Shown: piece after piece, positions 63,943 to 64,000 of the stretch
How the letters are laid out: each line of letters opens with the position of its first letter
Numbering within the stretch: position 1 is the stretch's first letter
Virus record (IMG/VR): IMGVR_UViG_3300025697_000013
Coordinates: 1-64,000 of that record
DNA length: 64,000 nt
Source: a virus
Strand: one strand, 5' to 3'
Program-made: the position numbers and the translations under genes
The notes under the pieces: model-generated
What the model saw: the letters and a program-made list of their open reading frames with translations, nothing else
What the model was told of the DNA's origin: nothing
Databases searched by the model: none

Positions 63943-64000
63943 CAGAGTTGCTCTCCCTGCTTTCTGGAATCGAGGTCCACCTGCCAGAAGTTTAGCCCGT
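63942..64000 (-). CDS. Partial gene at the window's right edge
   Basis: Only the last 18 residues of the frame are visible (GLNFWQVDLDSRKQGEQL), ending TGA at 63942, which overlaps the next ATG. By position probably a head-tail joining protein; not identifiable. Confidence 0.4.
   Translation of the reverse strand, partial: GLNFWQVDLDSRKQGEQL

Noticed and set aside
1-64000. tRNA genes, rRNA and CRISPR arrays
   Set aside because: No cloverleaf-type sequence, rRNA segment or regularly spaced repeat array was seen by eye. A tRNA scan would be decisive.

Overview
The window is a continuous piece of a large, GC-rich tailed-phage genome with myovirus (contractile tail) morphology. It holds a tail sheath, tail tube, tape measure, baseplate hub, spike, wedge and J proteins, tail fibres, phage replication and recombination enzymes and lysis enzymes, and no ribosomal, tRNA or metabolic genes. 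Genes are packed tightly, with pervasive ATGA, GTGA and TGATG overlaps and good Shine-Dalgarno sequences, so the host is a bacterium with an ordinary anti-SD. Promoters look like sigma70 type (TTGACA / TATAAT-like). The host cannot be named from the sequence. Terminase, portal and capsid genes are not in the window and presumably lie beyond the right edge.

Layout, left to right. (1) 1-1840, minus: an early operon of small unknown proteins. (2) 1888-1991: a divergent promoter pair around a palindrome. (3) 2010-8089, plus: a long early operon with a Zn ribbon, a TnpB-N-terminus-like HTH fusion, a SLOG protein, an MmcB-like nuclease, a three-Cys Gp37/Gp68-type protein and many small proteins. 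(4) 8108-9231, minus: small operon with an HTH protein. (5) 9444-9824, plus: a lipoprotein. (6) 9787-15195, minus: a beta-helix tailspike, a repeat-containing fibre, a DnaQ-like exonuclease and small proteins. (7) 15279-18198, minus: SSB, an adenine methyltransferase and a second three-Cys protein. (8) 18439-19882, minus: serine recombinase operon. (9) 19976-20548, minus: ASCH-domain protein. (10) 20596-22002, plus: a three-gene unit of unknown function. (11) 21999-26285, minus: small proteins, a second SSB and an HTH protein. (12) 26412-42355, minus: replication, recombination and modification block (DNA methyltransferase, exonuclease, probable annealing protein, SbcD/SbcC, replisome-organiser-like protein, primase-helicase, RecD2-like helicase, C5 methyltransferase, RuvC-like resolvase) followed by two cell-wall lytic enzymes. 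(13) 42598-64000, minus: holin-like and membrane genes preceded by the tail module.

The most notable feature is a dispersed regulatory element. A 15-bp inverted repeat, TCGACG-N3-CGTCGA or a close variant, lies 6-9 bp upstream of the -35 box of at least five minus-strand promoters (1.9, 9.3, 15.2, 19.95 and 26.4 kb). A variant lies inside the 18.3-kb promoter, and a three-fold TCGTCGA array at 11-bp spacing lies at 42.5 kb. This looks like a phage-wide regulon controlling nearly all early operons. Other features worth attention are a textbook -1 frameshift site (GGGGGGG) between tail tube and tape measure genes, a probable +1 frameshift or indel at a CCCCC run near 1632, a Rad50/SbcC protein with a C-x8-C hook, an in-frame TnpB-N-terminus fusion, and three solitary DNA methyltransferases. 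No gene-free stretch exceeds 300 bases; the largest gaps (about 170-240 bases) are promoter regions, plus 12976-13193, where nothing firm is seen.
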